DNA of 47,338 nt, from the NCBI GenBank assembly GCA_015523605.1, contig WAKC01000043.1, positions 1 through 47,338 of the forward strand, written 5' to 3'. The position numbers and the translations under genes were made by a program. The stretch comes from Candidatus Geothermarchaeota archaeon. Lineage in GTDB: Archaea > Thermoproteota > Nitrososphaeria > Geothermarchaeales > JDFR-13. Positions 8,371 through 15,272 of the stretch are shown here, one piece after another. Below the pieces are notes generated by a model. The model was not told the origin of the DNA, did not search any database, and saw only the letters and a list, made by a program, of their open reading frames with translations. Position 1 is the stretch's first letter. Every line of letters begins with the position of its first letter.

Positions 8371-9303
8371 ATGTATATGCGGCTCAGATTTTCTAATGGC
8401 CCTGAATATAGAAGGCTTAAGAAGGTATTTATGTATAGGCCTGGGGAGGAGGTTAAGAGGGTAGACGAGTCAAATTATAGGGAGATGCTCTATAGGAGAC
8501 CTATCGACCATCGGTTATTAGTGGAGCAGTTTGATAAGTTGGTTGAGATTTTCCGTGGCGAGGGTGTGGAGGTCATATTGTTGAATGAGTTGTTTGACGA
8601 GGTAGATTGGAGACCGAGCTATATCCCGCCTAACCTCATGTTTATGAGGGATGTAATGGGTGTTTTAAAGGATTTGGTTATCCTGGGTAACATGGCTTAT
8701 GAGGCGAGGAGGATGGAGCCATTTATAATTGGAGAGGTTTTGAGGCGTCTTGGATACGGGAAGATGCATCCAATGGGGGGTAAGAAATATTTTGAGGGTG
8801 GAGACTTAATGTTCCTAAATGAGGATTACTTGTTGATTGGTTATGGGCCTAGGACAAGCTTTCCAGCGGCTATGGAGATATCAAGTCTTGCTATGGAGAT
8901 GGGCTTTAATACTCTATTGATAGCTATGCCCCCATTTAGGGTGCATCTCGATGGTGGTATGATGCCCCTAGATAAAGATTTGATCGTGGCCCATACACCT
9001 ACTCTAGACTTCTACCCTTCAATGGTGGTTTATAGAGATGGTTCAAAGGACATTGTCAATGCATATCAATTCCTTAAGGATATGGGATATACATTTATTT
9101 CAGTCGATGATGAAGAGTCTAGGACATTCGGCCCGAACGTTGTTGTATTAGATAGGAGGAAGATTATATCGTACAGCTGGAATAAGAGGACTTTGAAGAG
9201 TCTTCAGGAGTATGGAGTCGATATTATAGAGTTTGATGGCACCGAGTTTAGAGACTCGGGGGGAGGGCCTCATTGTACCTTCAATACGGTTGAGAGAGGC
9301 TGA
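8371..9303 (+). CDS. Arginine deiminase/dimethylarginine dimethylaminohydrolase-like amidinohydrolase
   Basis: A 310-residue guanidine-modifying enzyme of the amidinotransferase fold. The ordered active-site motifs are present: NLMFMRD, FEGGD (substrate-binding acid), RVHLDGGM (catalytic His) and a terminal SGGGPHC with the nucleophilic Cys at about 302. Members hydrolyse arginine to citrulline plus ammonia, or methylated arginines, or other guanidino compounds; the sequence does not settle which. No ornithine transcarbamylase or carbamate kinase lies nearby, so an arginine-fermentation operon is not evident. A TATA-like tttttatatct about 20 nt upstream of ATG 8371 suggests a leaderless mRNA. 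ATG 8377 is a possible alternative start. Confidence 0.87.
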   Translation: MYMRLRFSNGPEYRRLKKVFMYRPGEEVKRVDESNYREMLYRRPIDHRLLVEQFDKLVEIFRGEGVEVILLNELFDEVDWRPSYIPPNLMFMRDVMGVLKDLVILGNMAYEARRMEPFIIGEVLRRLGYGKMHPMGGKKYFEGGDLMFLNEDYLLIGYGPRTSFPAAMEISSLAMEMGFNTLLIAMPPFRVHLDGGMMPLDKDLIVAHTPTLDFYPSMVVYRDGSKDIVNAYQFLKDMGYTFISVDDEESRTFGPNVVVLDRRKIISYSWNKRTLKSLQEYGVDIIEFDGTEFRDSGGGPHCTFNTVERG

Positions 9304-9383
9304 GGCTTACCACTCCAATCAATCCCTCTATATAGATTCCCTAGAACTATTGTCTATTTATATCCCATCTTTATCCTATTAGA

Positions 9384-10016
9384 GTGTTATTTAATCTGCT
9401 TGTCATGGGCATCCATCTACTAGTTGGTGTAGTGATAATCGGTTTAATCCATGGATTGGAGCCTGGGCATGGATGGCCTATAGCCATTGCATACTCAATT
9501 GGTAAATCAAGGCCATATCTATATGGAGTCCTCTCCTCAGGAGTTATTTCCCTATTCCACTTCATATCTACAGTAGCCGTTGTAATAGCCATTCTAATCT
9601 TCAATGCATTTGTTGAAATACCTGGGCTATATTTGGATATAGTGGCGGCTGTACTTCTCACTGGTTTAGGAATCTATGTACTTAGAGGTGAAGATGAAGA
9701 TGAGCATATAGTTGACGCTGTAGACCTTAAAAAGATAGCCTATATCGCATTTATAATTGGATTTGCACATGAGGAGGAGTTTATGCTGATCGGCCTGATA
9801 CTTTCAGGTATTGATCCCTGGCTCCTGGTTGCATCTTACTCTGGCTCTGTAGCCCTATCAATAACTGTTGTAACTATCTTAGGTGTAAAGATGTATGATG
9901 TGGTGAAGTCTAAGGTTGAGAGGGCTGATGAATATCTAAAGTGGATAGCTGGATTGAGCCTCATACTCATGGGTCTAAGCATCTTAATAGGGGATGTTAT
10001 ATCACTATTAGGGTAA
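9384..10016 (+). CDS. NicO/RcnA-like divalent metal (nickel/cobalt) transporter family membrane protein
   Basis: A 210-residue protein with about six helices. Helix 1 holds HGLEPGHGWPIAIAYS, matching the HxxxPGHG metal signature of the NicO/RcnA and UreH/TauE-like transporters. A later helix carries GFAHEEEFMLIG, and an acidic loop (GEDEDEH) lies between. It probably moves Ni2+ or Co2+, or serves metal homeostasis; direction cannot be judged. It starts with GTG at 9384, about 25 nt after a tttatatccc TATA element. No nickel enzyme genes are in the window. Confidence 0.7.
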   Translation: MLFNLLVMGIHLLVGVVIIGLIHGLEPGHGWPIAIAYSIGKSRPYLYGVLSSGVISLFHFISTVAVVIAILIFNAFVEIPGLYLDIVAAVLLTGLGIYVLRGEDEDEHIVDAVDLKKIAYIAFIIGFAHEEEFMLIGLILSGIDPWLLVASYSGSVALSITVVTILGVKMYDVVKSKVERADEYLKWIAGLSLILMGLSILIGDVISLLG

Positions 10017-10021
10017 GTATT

Positions 10022-10447
10022 TTAGAGGACAACCTCCTTATTGGGCTCTATATATAGGGTAACCTGCTTACCATCTTCTGTTGTAAACTCGATCTTATGT
10101 ACCCAGTCCGAGACTAGACCGGGAGGATTCACCTTTATCAAGATGGTAACATGATCACCCTCTTCAGAATATCTGGAGACTGTATATGCACCGTCTATAA
10201 GGTCTGAATCATCTTGGAAGAGAATGAATCTCTTTCCGTCGAAGAGTAATTCTCGGGTAATCCCCCTATAATAATTCATATACTCAGATTTCTCTACAGT
10301 GATGTATATTCTCCAAACTTCTCCCGTAGTATCATAACCATCTAGGATTGGGGGGTTTCTAGGCATCTCACTCTTAAGCCATACAATTCCATATATTGAT
10401 ATTGCTACAAGTGCTAAACCAAGTATTATGAAGTAGACCCTAATCAT
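10022..10447 (-). CDS. Hypothetical protein with N-terminal membrane anchor
   Basis: A 141-residue protein not recognised as a known family. Residues 4-25 form one hydrophobic helix (signal anchor or signal peptide). The remainder looks like a small extracytoplasmic beta-rich domain with alternating polar and hydrophobic residues (VWRIYITVEKSEY, HVTILIKVNPPG, QVTLYIEP). A TATA-like tttaaaagt lies about 30 nt upstream of the ATG. It is convergent with the NicO-like gene, 5 bp away. The size and single-domain layout suggest a cell-surface protein. Confidence 0.6.
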   Translation of the reverse strand: MIRVYFIILGLALVAISIYGIVWLKSEMPRNPPILDGYDTTGEVWRIYITVEKSEYMNYYRGITRELLFDGKRFILFQDDSDLIDGAYTVSRYSEEGDHVTILIKVNPPGLVSDWVHKIEFTTEDGKQVTLYIEPNKEVVL

Positions 10448-10661
10448 AACCTAGCCCATGAATAATAGAAAACCCATACTTTTAAAAATTTTGAGCCAAA
10501 AATCTACTTTTATTATTGGAGATTAAATTCCCATTAAACACCAAATTTTTTAATATGCATTAACTGATAGATAATCATACTGGAACATTTTTCAAGAAAA
10601 ACGGGTAGTAACATTGGTAGGAAATTTGCCATAATTTAATTATAGATAAATATGGTCTCTG

Positions 10662-11285
10662 ATGAGGGGAAGGATTCTTATATGGGGTAGTCTAATCTTT
10701 GTCATAATTTTGATATCCGCACTTTTGGGTGGAGATAGATACATTGAAGGTATTTGAGGGGGAGAAGTATATTGGAAATTGGTATTTCACGTTAGACCCT
10801 GAATGGATGAGGGAGGATGGTAAGATAATTATATTCGATGATCTAATGGATAGATTCTCTATCGAGGCATATATCTCAACTTTACCGTAGGTCTATAGAT
10901 ACTTCACACCAGATGACGTAAGGAATATTAAAGAGAGTCTAAACAGTCTTGGTGAGACGGCACTTCAAGTCGCGTTGTATAACTATCCACCGGCATTATC
11001 CATCGAGAGGGATAACTGCCTAACTAGGGAGTATGGGATTGATATCGATTACCTCGTCTTTATAGGCGTTGTCAAGAATCTTGAGGAGGAGGATATGTAT
11101 TATGTGGAAGATTATATATTGAGACATTCTGGAAGGGCTTTATAATCACGGCTTTTGGATATGGCCTGATATATCATAGACAGACTGGACTACTATTAAG
11201 TGGTGAGGCTATATCGATAGACATATTATATTATAAGTTTAATCGGAATCTGCCGATTCGAGATAGAGAGACCCACATGATATGA
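10662..11285 (+). pseudogene. Decayed gene for an exported protein: two frameshifts and an in-frame TAG
   Basis: Three consecutive reading frames join into one protein-like sequence that the ORF track misses. From ATG 10662 a signal-peptide-like stretch (MRGRILIWGSLIFVIILISA) runs to TGA at 10755. The frame then shifts and continues as KVFEGEKYIGNWYFTLDPEW to a TAG at 10888-10890. The same frame resumes directly after the TAG (VYRYFTPDDVRNIKESL) and runs to TAA at 11143. A second shift gives FIITAFGYGLIYHRQTGLLL up to TGA at 11283. Codon choice stays gene-like throughout, so it was coding until recently. Family unknown. Three lesions argue for decay rather than one sequencing error. Confidence 0.7.
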
Positions 11286-11397
11286 GCTTGCTCCTAATAA
11301 GAGACCCTTTTATGATTGTAGAATCAAATATTTCTCTTCCATAACTCTTGATAGTTTTGTTGATGGATAGGGTTACATCGGATACTCTCAAAGTAAG

Positions 11398-11943
11398 TCA
11401 TTCACTAGGAATGAAATAGTCGTCAGGTGCTGGAAAAGTGTTGATAGTTGCAAACATCATCTCGTTTGTTTCCCATTCCTTCACTATTTTCTTAGCTTCA
11501 TTGAATAGCATCTCGACATCTTCAACGGAATCTTTTATATGTTGATCGGTCATGAGGAATTCATGGAAACAGTCTCTATGGAGATCTAACGCGCTTCTCC
11601 ATCCTCTTCTAATAATCTCGCCATGGGGTTCGCCTATGTTTTTAGCGATTTCCTTAGTTGCTTCATATAGGAGGCGTATATCCCAAGGATTTTCTTTTTT
11701 CATGATACGTTCCTTCACTTTCTTTATTGTTTCCGGTGCATATAGCTCAGCCAATATTTTAATAGTTTCTTCAGCAGCTTTGTAGAACTTCTCACATGCC
11801 TGTATATAGTCTCCCTCCAATAACAGTTGTCTAGCCTTCTTCATCATTTCATATATTCCATCTATGGAGACCCTTCTTAGTCCCGAGGGATATATCAAGA
11901 CTGTAGCTTCTCCGTAGTTTCCGATTTTTTCGTTATAATCCAT
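11398..11943 (-). CDS. PaREP1-family, HEPN-like helical protein
   Basis: A 181-residue helical protein resembling the PaREP1 domain seen in many copies in Pyrobaculum and other Thermoproteota. The block LLLEGDYIQACEKFYKAAEE (residues 40-59) and a second block GWRSALDLHRDCFHEF (114-129) are typical. The second block contains R116-x5-H122, matching the Rx4-6H signature of HEPN ribonucleases. PaREP1 and HEPN proteins share a helical bundle and often act as toxins or defence RNases; that role is inferred. Its ATG overlaps the stop of the upstream gene (TAATG), a coupled pair. The C-terminal 20 residues look unstructured. Confidence 0.75.
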   Translation of the reverse strand: MDYNEKIGNYGEATVLIYPSGLRRVSIDGIYEMMKKARQLLLEGDYIQACEKFYKAAEETIKILAELYAPETIKKVKERIMKKENPWDIRLLYEATKEIAKNIGEPHGEIIRRGWRSALDLHRDCFHEFLMTDQHIKDSVEDVEMLFNEAKKIVKEWETNEMMFATINTFPAPDDYFIPSE

Positions 11944-12314
11944 TATGTATGTTCACCCAACCTCTTCTTTAGCTCTTTAGCTACTGAAACCAAGATGGGA
12001 GTTTTAATTTTTCTGATTACGATTAGCATTCCATTCTTAGTAATTCTTTCTTTATACTCCTTCATTGGAGCATATTTTATGAATGAGAAGTAGAGTCTAT
12101 CCTTCTCAATATATTCTCTAATTGTTGTCTCAGTCCATGGAAATGATTGATGTTGAAAAACGATTCCCTCCGCCCAATTGACTGCGATCAAGCCATACTT
12201 ATCTCCAAGGGTTAGATCATTAAAGAATTCCTCTTCATTGTCATATCGAATCTCATCGAGCACTATGATCTCCTTTGCCCCCTTGATAATAAGTTTAATA
12301 TCCAACCTTAACAC
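11943..12314 (-). CDS. Unknown 123-residue protein, coupled upstream partner of the PaREP1/HEPN-like gene
   Basis: I do not recognise this protein. It begins with GTG at 12314, about 20 nt after a TATA-like cataaatcc on the minus strand. It is a compact alpha/beta protein: strands DIKLIIKGAKEIIVL and YGLIAVNWAEGIVF, an aromatic segment QHQSFPWTETTIREYI, and a basic C-terminal tail (KELKKRLGEHT). There is no nucleotidyltransferase GSxxxGD motif, so it is not the usual MNT partner of HEPN toxins. One-base TAATG overlap with the HEPN-like gene implies stoichiometric co-expression, which suits an antitoxin or regulatory partner, but this rests on context only. Confidence 0.6.
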   Translation of the reverse strand: MLRLDIKLIIKGAKEIIVLDEIRYDNEEEFFNDLTLGDKYGLIAVNWAEGIVFQHQSFPWTETTIREYIEKDRLYFSFIKYAPMKEYKERITKNGMLIVIRKIKTPILVSVAKELKKRLGEHT

Positions 12315-12538
12315 CCAAATATTTAGGATTTATGGAGACATAATTAAATTTTCCATAGATATGGGAAAAGACAAAATAGTTTTATAATCTGTATTTTCCT
12401 CGTCGATAGTCAGAATTCATCCCATATATACTCTATTCAGTGATTTACACAATTATCACATCCCTAATCTAATACTCAAATATCTAAGATAGGCTTCTTA
12501 TCAATTGGGGATTTGGGGGTGGTCTTAGAAGAATTATT
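12315..12538. other. Intergenic region, no gene seen
   Basis: About 220 bp of AT-rich sequence between the coupled pair and the 3' end of tRNA-Cys. I see only the promoter of the coupled pair at its left edge. A minus-strand GTGATAA/CTGA combination at 12438-12462 was examined as a C/D sRNA and rejected. Confidence 0.5.
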
Positions 12539-12647
12539 TGGAGCCCGGGCCGGGATTTGAACCCGGGTCAAGCAGGTGTCTACCGGTCATACCCTGTTGG
12601 GTCTCAACACCTGCAGCCTGCCCCCTAGGCCACTCGGGCACCCGGGC
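12539..12647 (-). tRNA. tRNA-Cys (GCA), one intron, CCA encoded
   Basis: On the minus strand the acceptor GCCCGGG pairs with CCCGGGC, followed by U73 and an encoded CCA. U73 is the identity base of tRNA-Cys. The T stem CCGGG/CCCGG encloses TTCAAAT, the variable loop is TTGAC, and the D arm is CCCG/GGGG with GG in the loop. The anticodon stem GCAGG/CCTGC encloses CTGCAGA once a 33-nt intron is removed, giving anticodon GCA. Both the long spacer and a GCAGG repeat could mislead a reader into calling a class II tRNA. TATA-like elements (tatataaat, cataaat) lie just upstream. Confidence 0.93.
12578..12610 (-). other. 33-nt archaeal tRNA intron (position 37/38) with bulge-helix-bulge
   Basis: Exon bases CUGC (32-35) pair with intron bases GUAG to give the four-base central helix. 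The 3-nt bulges are AG|G on the 5' side and AC|A on the 3' side, each cut after its second base, the canonical position for archaeal splicing endonuclease. The intron interior forms its own hairpin (TGTTG/CAACA). Confidence 0.8.
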
Positions 12648-12728
12648 ATTTATATACTCCATTTATGTCTATTACCTTATTTGGTTTTAAATTTTGTATA
12701 CCAATTAAAATGTATTGTCTCTACGTAG

Positions 12729-13499
12729 GTGTCGGAGGTGGAGCTGTTTATAGCATTGGTCTTTCTACTAGGTTTTGTAGTATCGATTCTATCTGCCGTT
12801 GCTGGGATTGGTGGTGGTGCCTTCTATACACCAGTCCTACATTTTATAGTGGGGCTTGAGATGGTCAATGCATTGGCTGTTGCTTCATCAGGAATATTAA
12901 TAGGTAGTCTAATCGCTTCTCTCATATATCTTAGAAGGGGTGTTGCCGTTGTAAAGATTGCTATTCCAATATTAGTTGGCCAGCTACTATCCTCCTCGAT
13001 AAGTACGTATCTAACTACTGTAGTGCCTAAGATGGTTATCTATATAGTCTTGGCTGGGGTCTTGATTGGTAATGCTGTTAAAGTCTTTCTAATAAGTATT
13101 GAGGGAGGCTCTGGAGACTCTAGAGAACATAGTGAATTCGAGTTCTTTCTTCTGGGTCTCTTCGTAGGTTTTATAGCTCCCTTAGCAGGTATAGGTGGAG
13201 GAGCTATTATCGTGCCTAGTTTAATATCGATTTATGGGGTAGATGGGAAGACCGCCTCTGCTACATCGCTACTTGTGATCGCTGTTTCATACGTCCTCGT
13301 CACTTCGATGCATATCGCGTTTGGAAACATGGTATATGAATATGCACTCCCCCTAATCGCTGGTATAGTGGTAGGGAGTGTAATAGGAACTAAAGTCCAT
13401 AAGGCAAGTAAACCGATTTATATACAGTATTTGGTCGGTGTGATAGCATTTATATTTGGAATATACACGATCTATAGGCTCATACTCTTGATTGTGTGA
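12729..13499 (+). CDS. TauE/SafE-family (sulfite exporter-like) membrane permease
   Basis: A 256-residue permease with about eight helices in two homologous halves. Each half starts with the family signature: SAVAGIGGGAFYTPVL near residue 22 and IAPLAGIGGGAIIVPSL near residue 147. TauE/SafE proteins export sulfite, sulfoacetate or other small organic anions, but substrates vary widely. The GTG at 12729 is taken as start; another in-frame GTG four codons later is possible. It stands alone between tRNA-Cys and the hyu operon, so context does not point to a substrate. Confidence 0.88.
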   Translation: MSEVELFIALVFLLGFVVSILSAVAGIGGGAFYTPVLHFIVGLEMVNALAVASSGILIGSLIASLIYLRRGVAVVKIAIPILVGQLLSSSISTYLTTVVPKMVIYIVLAGVLIGNAVKVFLISIEGGSGDSREHSEFEFFLLGLFVGFIAPLAGIGGGAIIVPSLISIYGVDGKTASATSLLVIAVSYVLVTSMHIAFGNMVYEYALPLIAGIVVGSVIGTKVHKASKPIYIQYLVGVIAFIFGIYTIYRLILLIV

Positions 13500-13555
13500 A
13501 TCTCTCTTACTGGTTCACCATATTTTGGGTAAATAAGTTTTAGCCTCATATATTA

Positions 13556-13619
13556 GGGAGGGTCAGAAACGCCGGGTATCAACATAACTCAGTCAGTAGC
13601 GGTATAATCATCCCCTCCC
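13556..13619 (-). ncRNA. Candidate box C/D guide sRNA 1
   Basis: On the minus strand: terminal stem GGGAGGG, box C ATGATTA, a 12-nt guide (taccgctactga), box D' CTGA, a 6-nt spacer, a degenerate C' (TTGATAC), a 9-nt guide (ccggcgttt), box D CTGA, then CCCTCCC closing a perfect 7-bp stem. Order, spacing and the terminal stem fit archaeal C/D sRNAs that direct 2'-O-methylation of rRNA or tRNA. It fills the gap between the TauE-like gene and hyuB and shows no ORF. Targets not identified. Confidence 0.7.
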
Positions 13620-13656
13620 AAAAATAGAATTTCCAATACGTGGTTAAAGATTTAAA

Positions 13657-15270
13657 TTATTCGATCCCTCTTTCACGTAAATAATCAATTGTAATTTTAC
13701 CCTCCTCCAAATCCTTTTTAATATGTTGCCTACTTCTATCAGTGGGACTTCCATAACCTCCCCCGCCTGGGGTATTTATATATACTATATCTCCTTTCCT
13801 AAGCTGTATGGTGGTATACGGCCCTATATCAATTCTCTTACCATCTCTTATAATGTAATGTTCCCCTGATTCTCCGGGTTCTCCACCCCTTAATCCATAT
13901 GGGTTATATCTTATCCTACTTGCTACGATAGTGAGTGTGGCGTTTGACAGTAGTTTAAATGCTCTGGTTATGCCTAGCCCACCTCTATATCTACCATATC
14001 CACAGCTGTTTATCCTTAAACCGTATTGTATGAACTGTATTGGATACTCCCTCTCCATTACCTCTATGGGTGTGTTTAGAGTGTTGGTCATATTTGTATG
14101 TATGCCATCTACACCGTCTGACAATGGTCTTCCACCACATCCTCCTCCGATCGTCTCATAGAATGCCCAGTCTCTACCTCCTAACATGATGTTGTTCATG
14201 CTTCCACATGATGCTGCTGGAATGATCTCGGAGGCCTCGGCCAATGCTTTATAAATGGTATCTACTATTCTCTGGCTTGTCTCAAGGTTTCCGGCCGAGA
14301 CTGGATGTGGATATGAAGGGTTTAAAATGGTTTTATATGGTGCATATATATCAAGTATATTATATAGTCCATGGTTGAAGGGAAGCTTCGGATCCAGTAT
14401 AGTTTTTAATGCATAGGTCGTGGCCGAGATAGTTACGCCATATACCGCGTTAAGGGGGCGTTCTACTTCCCAAGACGTACCTGTAAAGTCGATTTTTACA
14501 TGTTCTTCCTCCACCTCTATAGAGACTTTGATTGTTAGGTCCTCCTCGTACCCCTCTAAATACTCTTCAGCACTATATTTCCCTGGTTTAAGTCTCTCGT
14601 TTATCCTATTCCTCACATACCTCTCAACATATTCGAGTGACTCGTGATAGGAGTTTAATAGTTTTTCGATCCCGATTCTGCTAATCAGATCTTTAATTCG
14701 TTTCTCACCGATTTTTATGGCCGCTATTTGAGCCATCAAATCTCCCTTCAAATATTCAGGTGTTCTCACCCTACTCATTATCTTCTTTATCAATCTGGTG
14801 TTTGGCTTCCCCTCTTTGATGATGTAATCCGGATCGATTACTACTCCCTCGTCATGTAGGTTTTTAATGTCTCCCCCTATACTCCCCGGTATTTTACCCC
14901 CTATGTCTGTGTGGTGTGCTTTATTTGCTATATAGGCTGCCAATATATTGCCGTAGTAGACTGGTTTTATAAGGGTTATATCGTTTAGATGGGTTCCAGA
15001 GATATATGGGTTGTTGACTATTATAATATCCTCCTTACCTAAATCTTTTCCATCATCCTCGAGATATTCAAGAGTATTCCTCAAGCCTATTGCCATGCTA
15101 CCTATATGGACTGGTATATGCTCGGCCTGAGCTACTAGATATCCATCTGGTGATAATATGGCACAGGAATGGTCGTGCCTATCCCTAATATTTGGGCTGT
15201 AAGCGGTATTTTTTAATGTTATACCCATCTCTTCAGAGATATAGTTTAACGCGTTCCATACAACCTCCAT
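13657..15270 (-). CDS. hyuB: Hydantoinase/oxoprolinase beta subunit (HyuB family)
   Basis: A 537-residue subunit of an ATP-dependent N-methylhydantoinase/5-oxoprolinase/acetone-carboxylase-type complex. Family blocks are GITLKNTAYSPNIRDRHDHSCA near the N terminus, AEHIPVHIGSM, NNPYISGTHLNDIT, IANKAHHTDIGGK, and near the C terminus GGGGYGSP. The start ATG lies 2 bp after the hyuA stop, so the two are one operon. Full length. Substrate (hydantoin, 5-oxoproline or another cyclic amide) cannot be assigned. Confidence 0.92.
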   Translation of the reverse strand: MEVVWNALNYISEEMGITLKNTAYSPNIRDRHDHSCAILSPDGYLVAQAEHIPVHIGSMAIGLRNTLEYLEDDGKDLGKEDIIIVNNPYISGTHLNDITLIKPVYYGNILAAYIANKAHHTDIGGKIPGSIGGDIKNLHDEGVVIDPDYIIKEGKPNTRLIKKIMSRVRTPEYLKGDLMAQIAAIKIGEKRIKDLISRIGIEKLLNSYHESLEYVERYVRNRINERLKPGKYSAEEYLEGYEEDLTIKVSIEVEEEHVKIDFTGTSWEVERPLNAVYGVTISATTYALKTILDPKLPFNHGLYNILDIYAPYKTILNPSYPHPVSAGNLETSQRIVDTIYKALAEASEIIPAASCGSMNNIMLGGRDWAFYETIGGGCGGRPLSDGVDGIHTNMTNTLNTPIEVMEREYPIQFIQYGLRINSCGYGRYRGGLGITRAFKLLSNATLTIVASRIRYNPYGLRGGEPGESGEHYIIRDGKRIDIGPYTTIQLRKGDIVYINTPGGGGYGSPTDRSRQHIKKDLEEGKITIDYLRERGIE

Positions 15271-15272
15271 GT

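Noticed and set aside
10888-10890. In-frame TAG read as pyrrolysine or another recoding event
   Set aside because: The same locus carries two frameshifts, so decay is the simpler explanation, and nothing else in the window suggests pyrrolysine use.
12438-12462. Minus-strand GTGATAA followed 12 nt later by CTGA, resembling half of a C/D sRNA
   Set aside because: The next C'-like box lies only a few bases before the next CTGA, and no terminal stem forms, unlike the three accepted candidates.
12539-12647. Class II tRNA (Leu or Ser) with a long variable arm
   Set aside because: The long arm is an intron: removing 33 nt gives a standard class I fold with a 5-nt variable loop, anticodon GCA and U73, diagnostic of tRNA-Cys.
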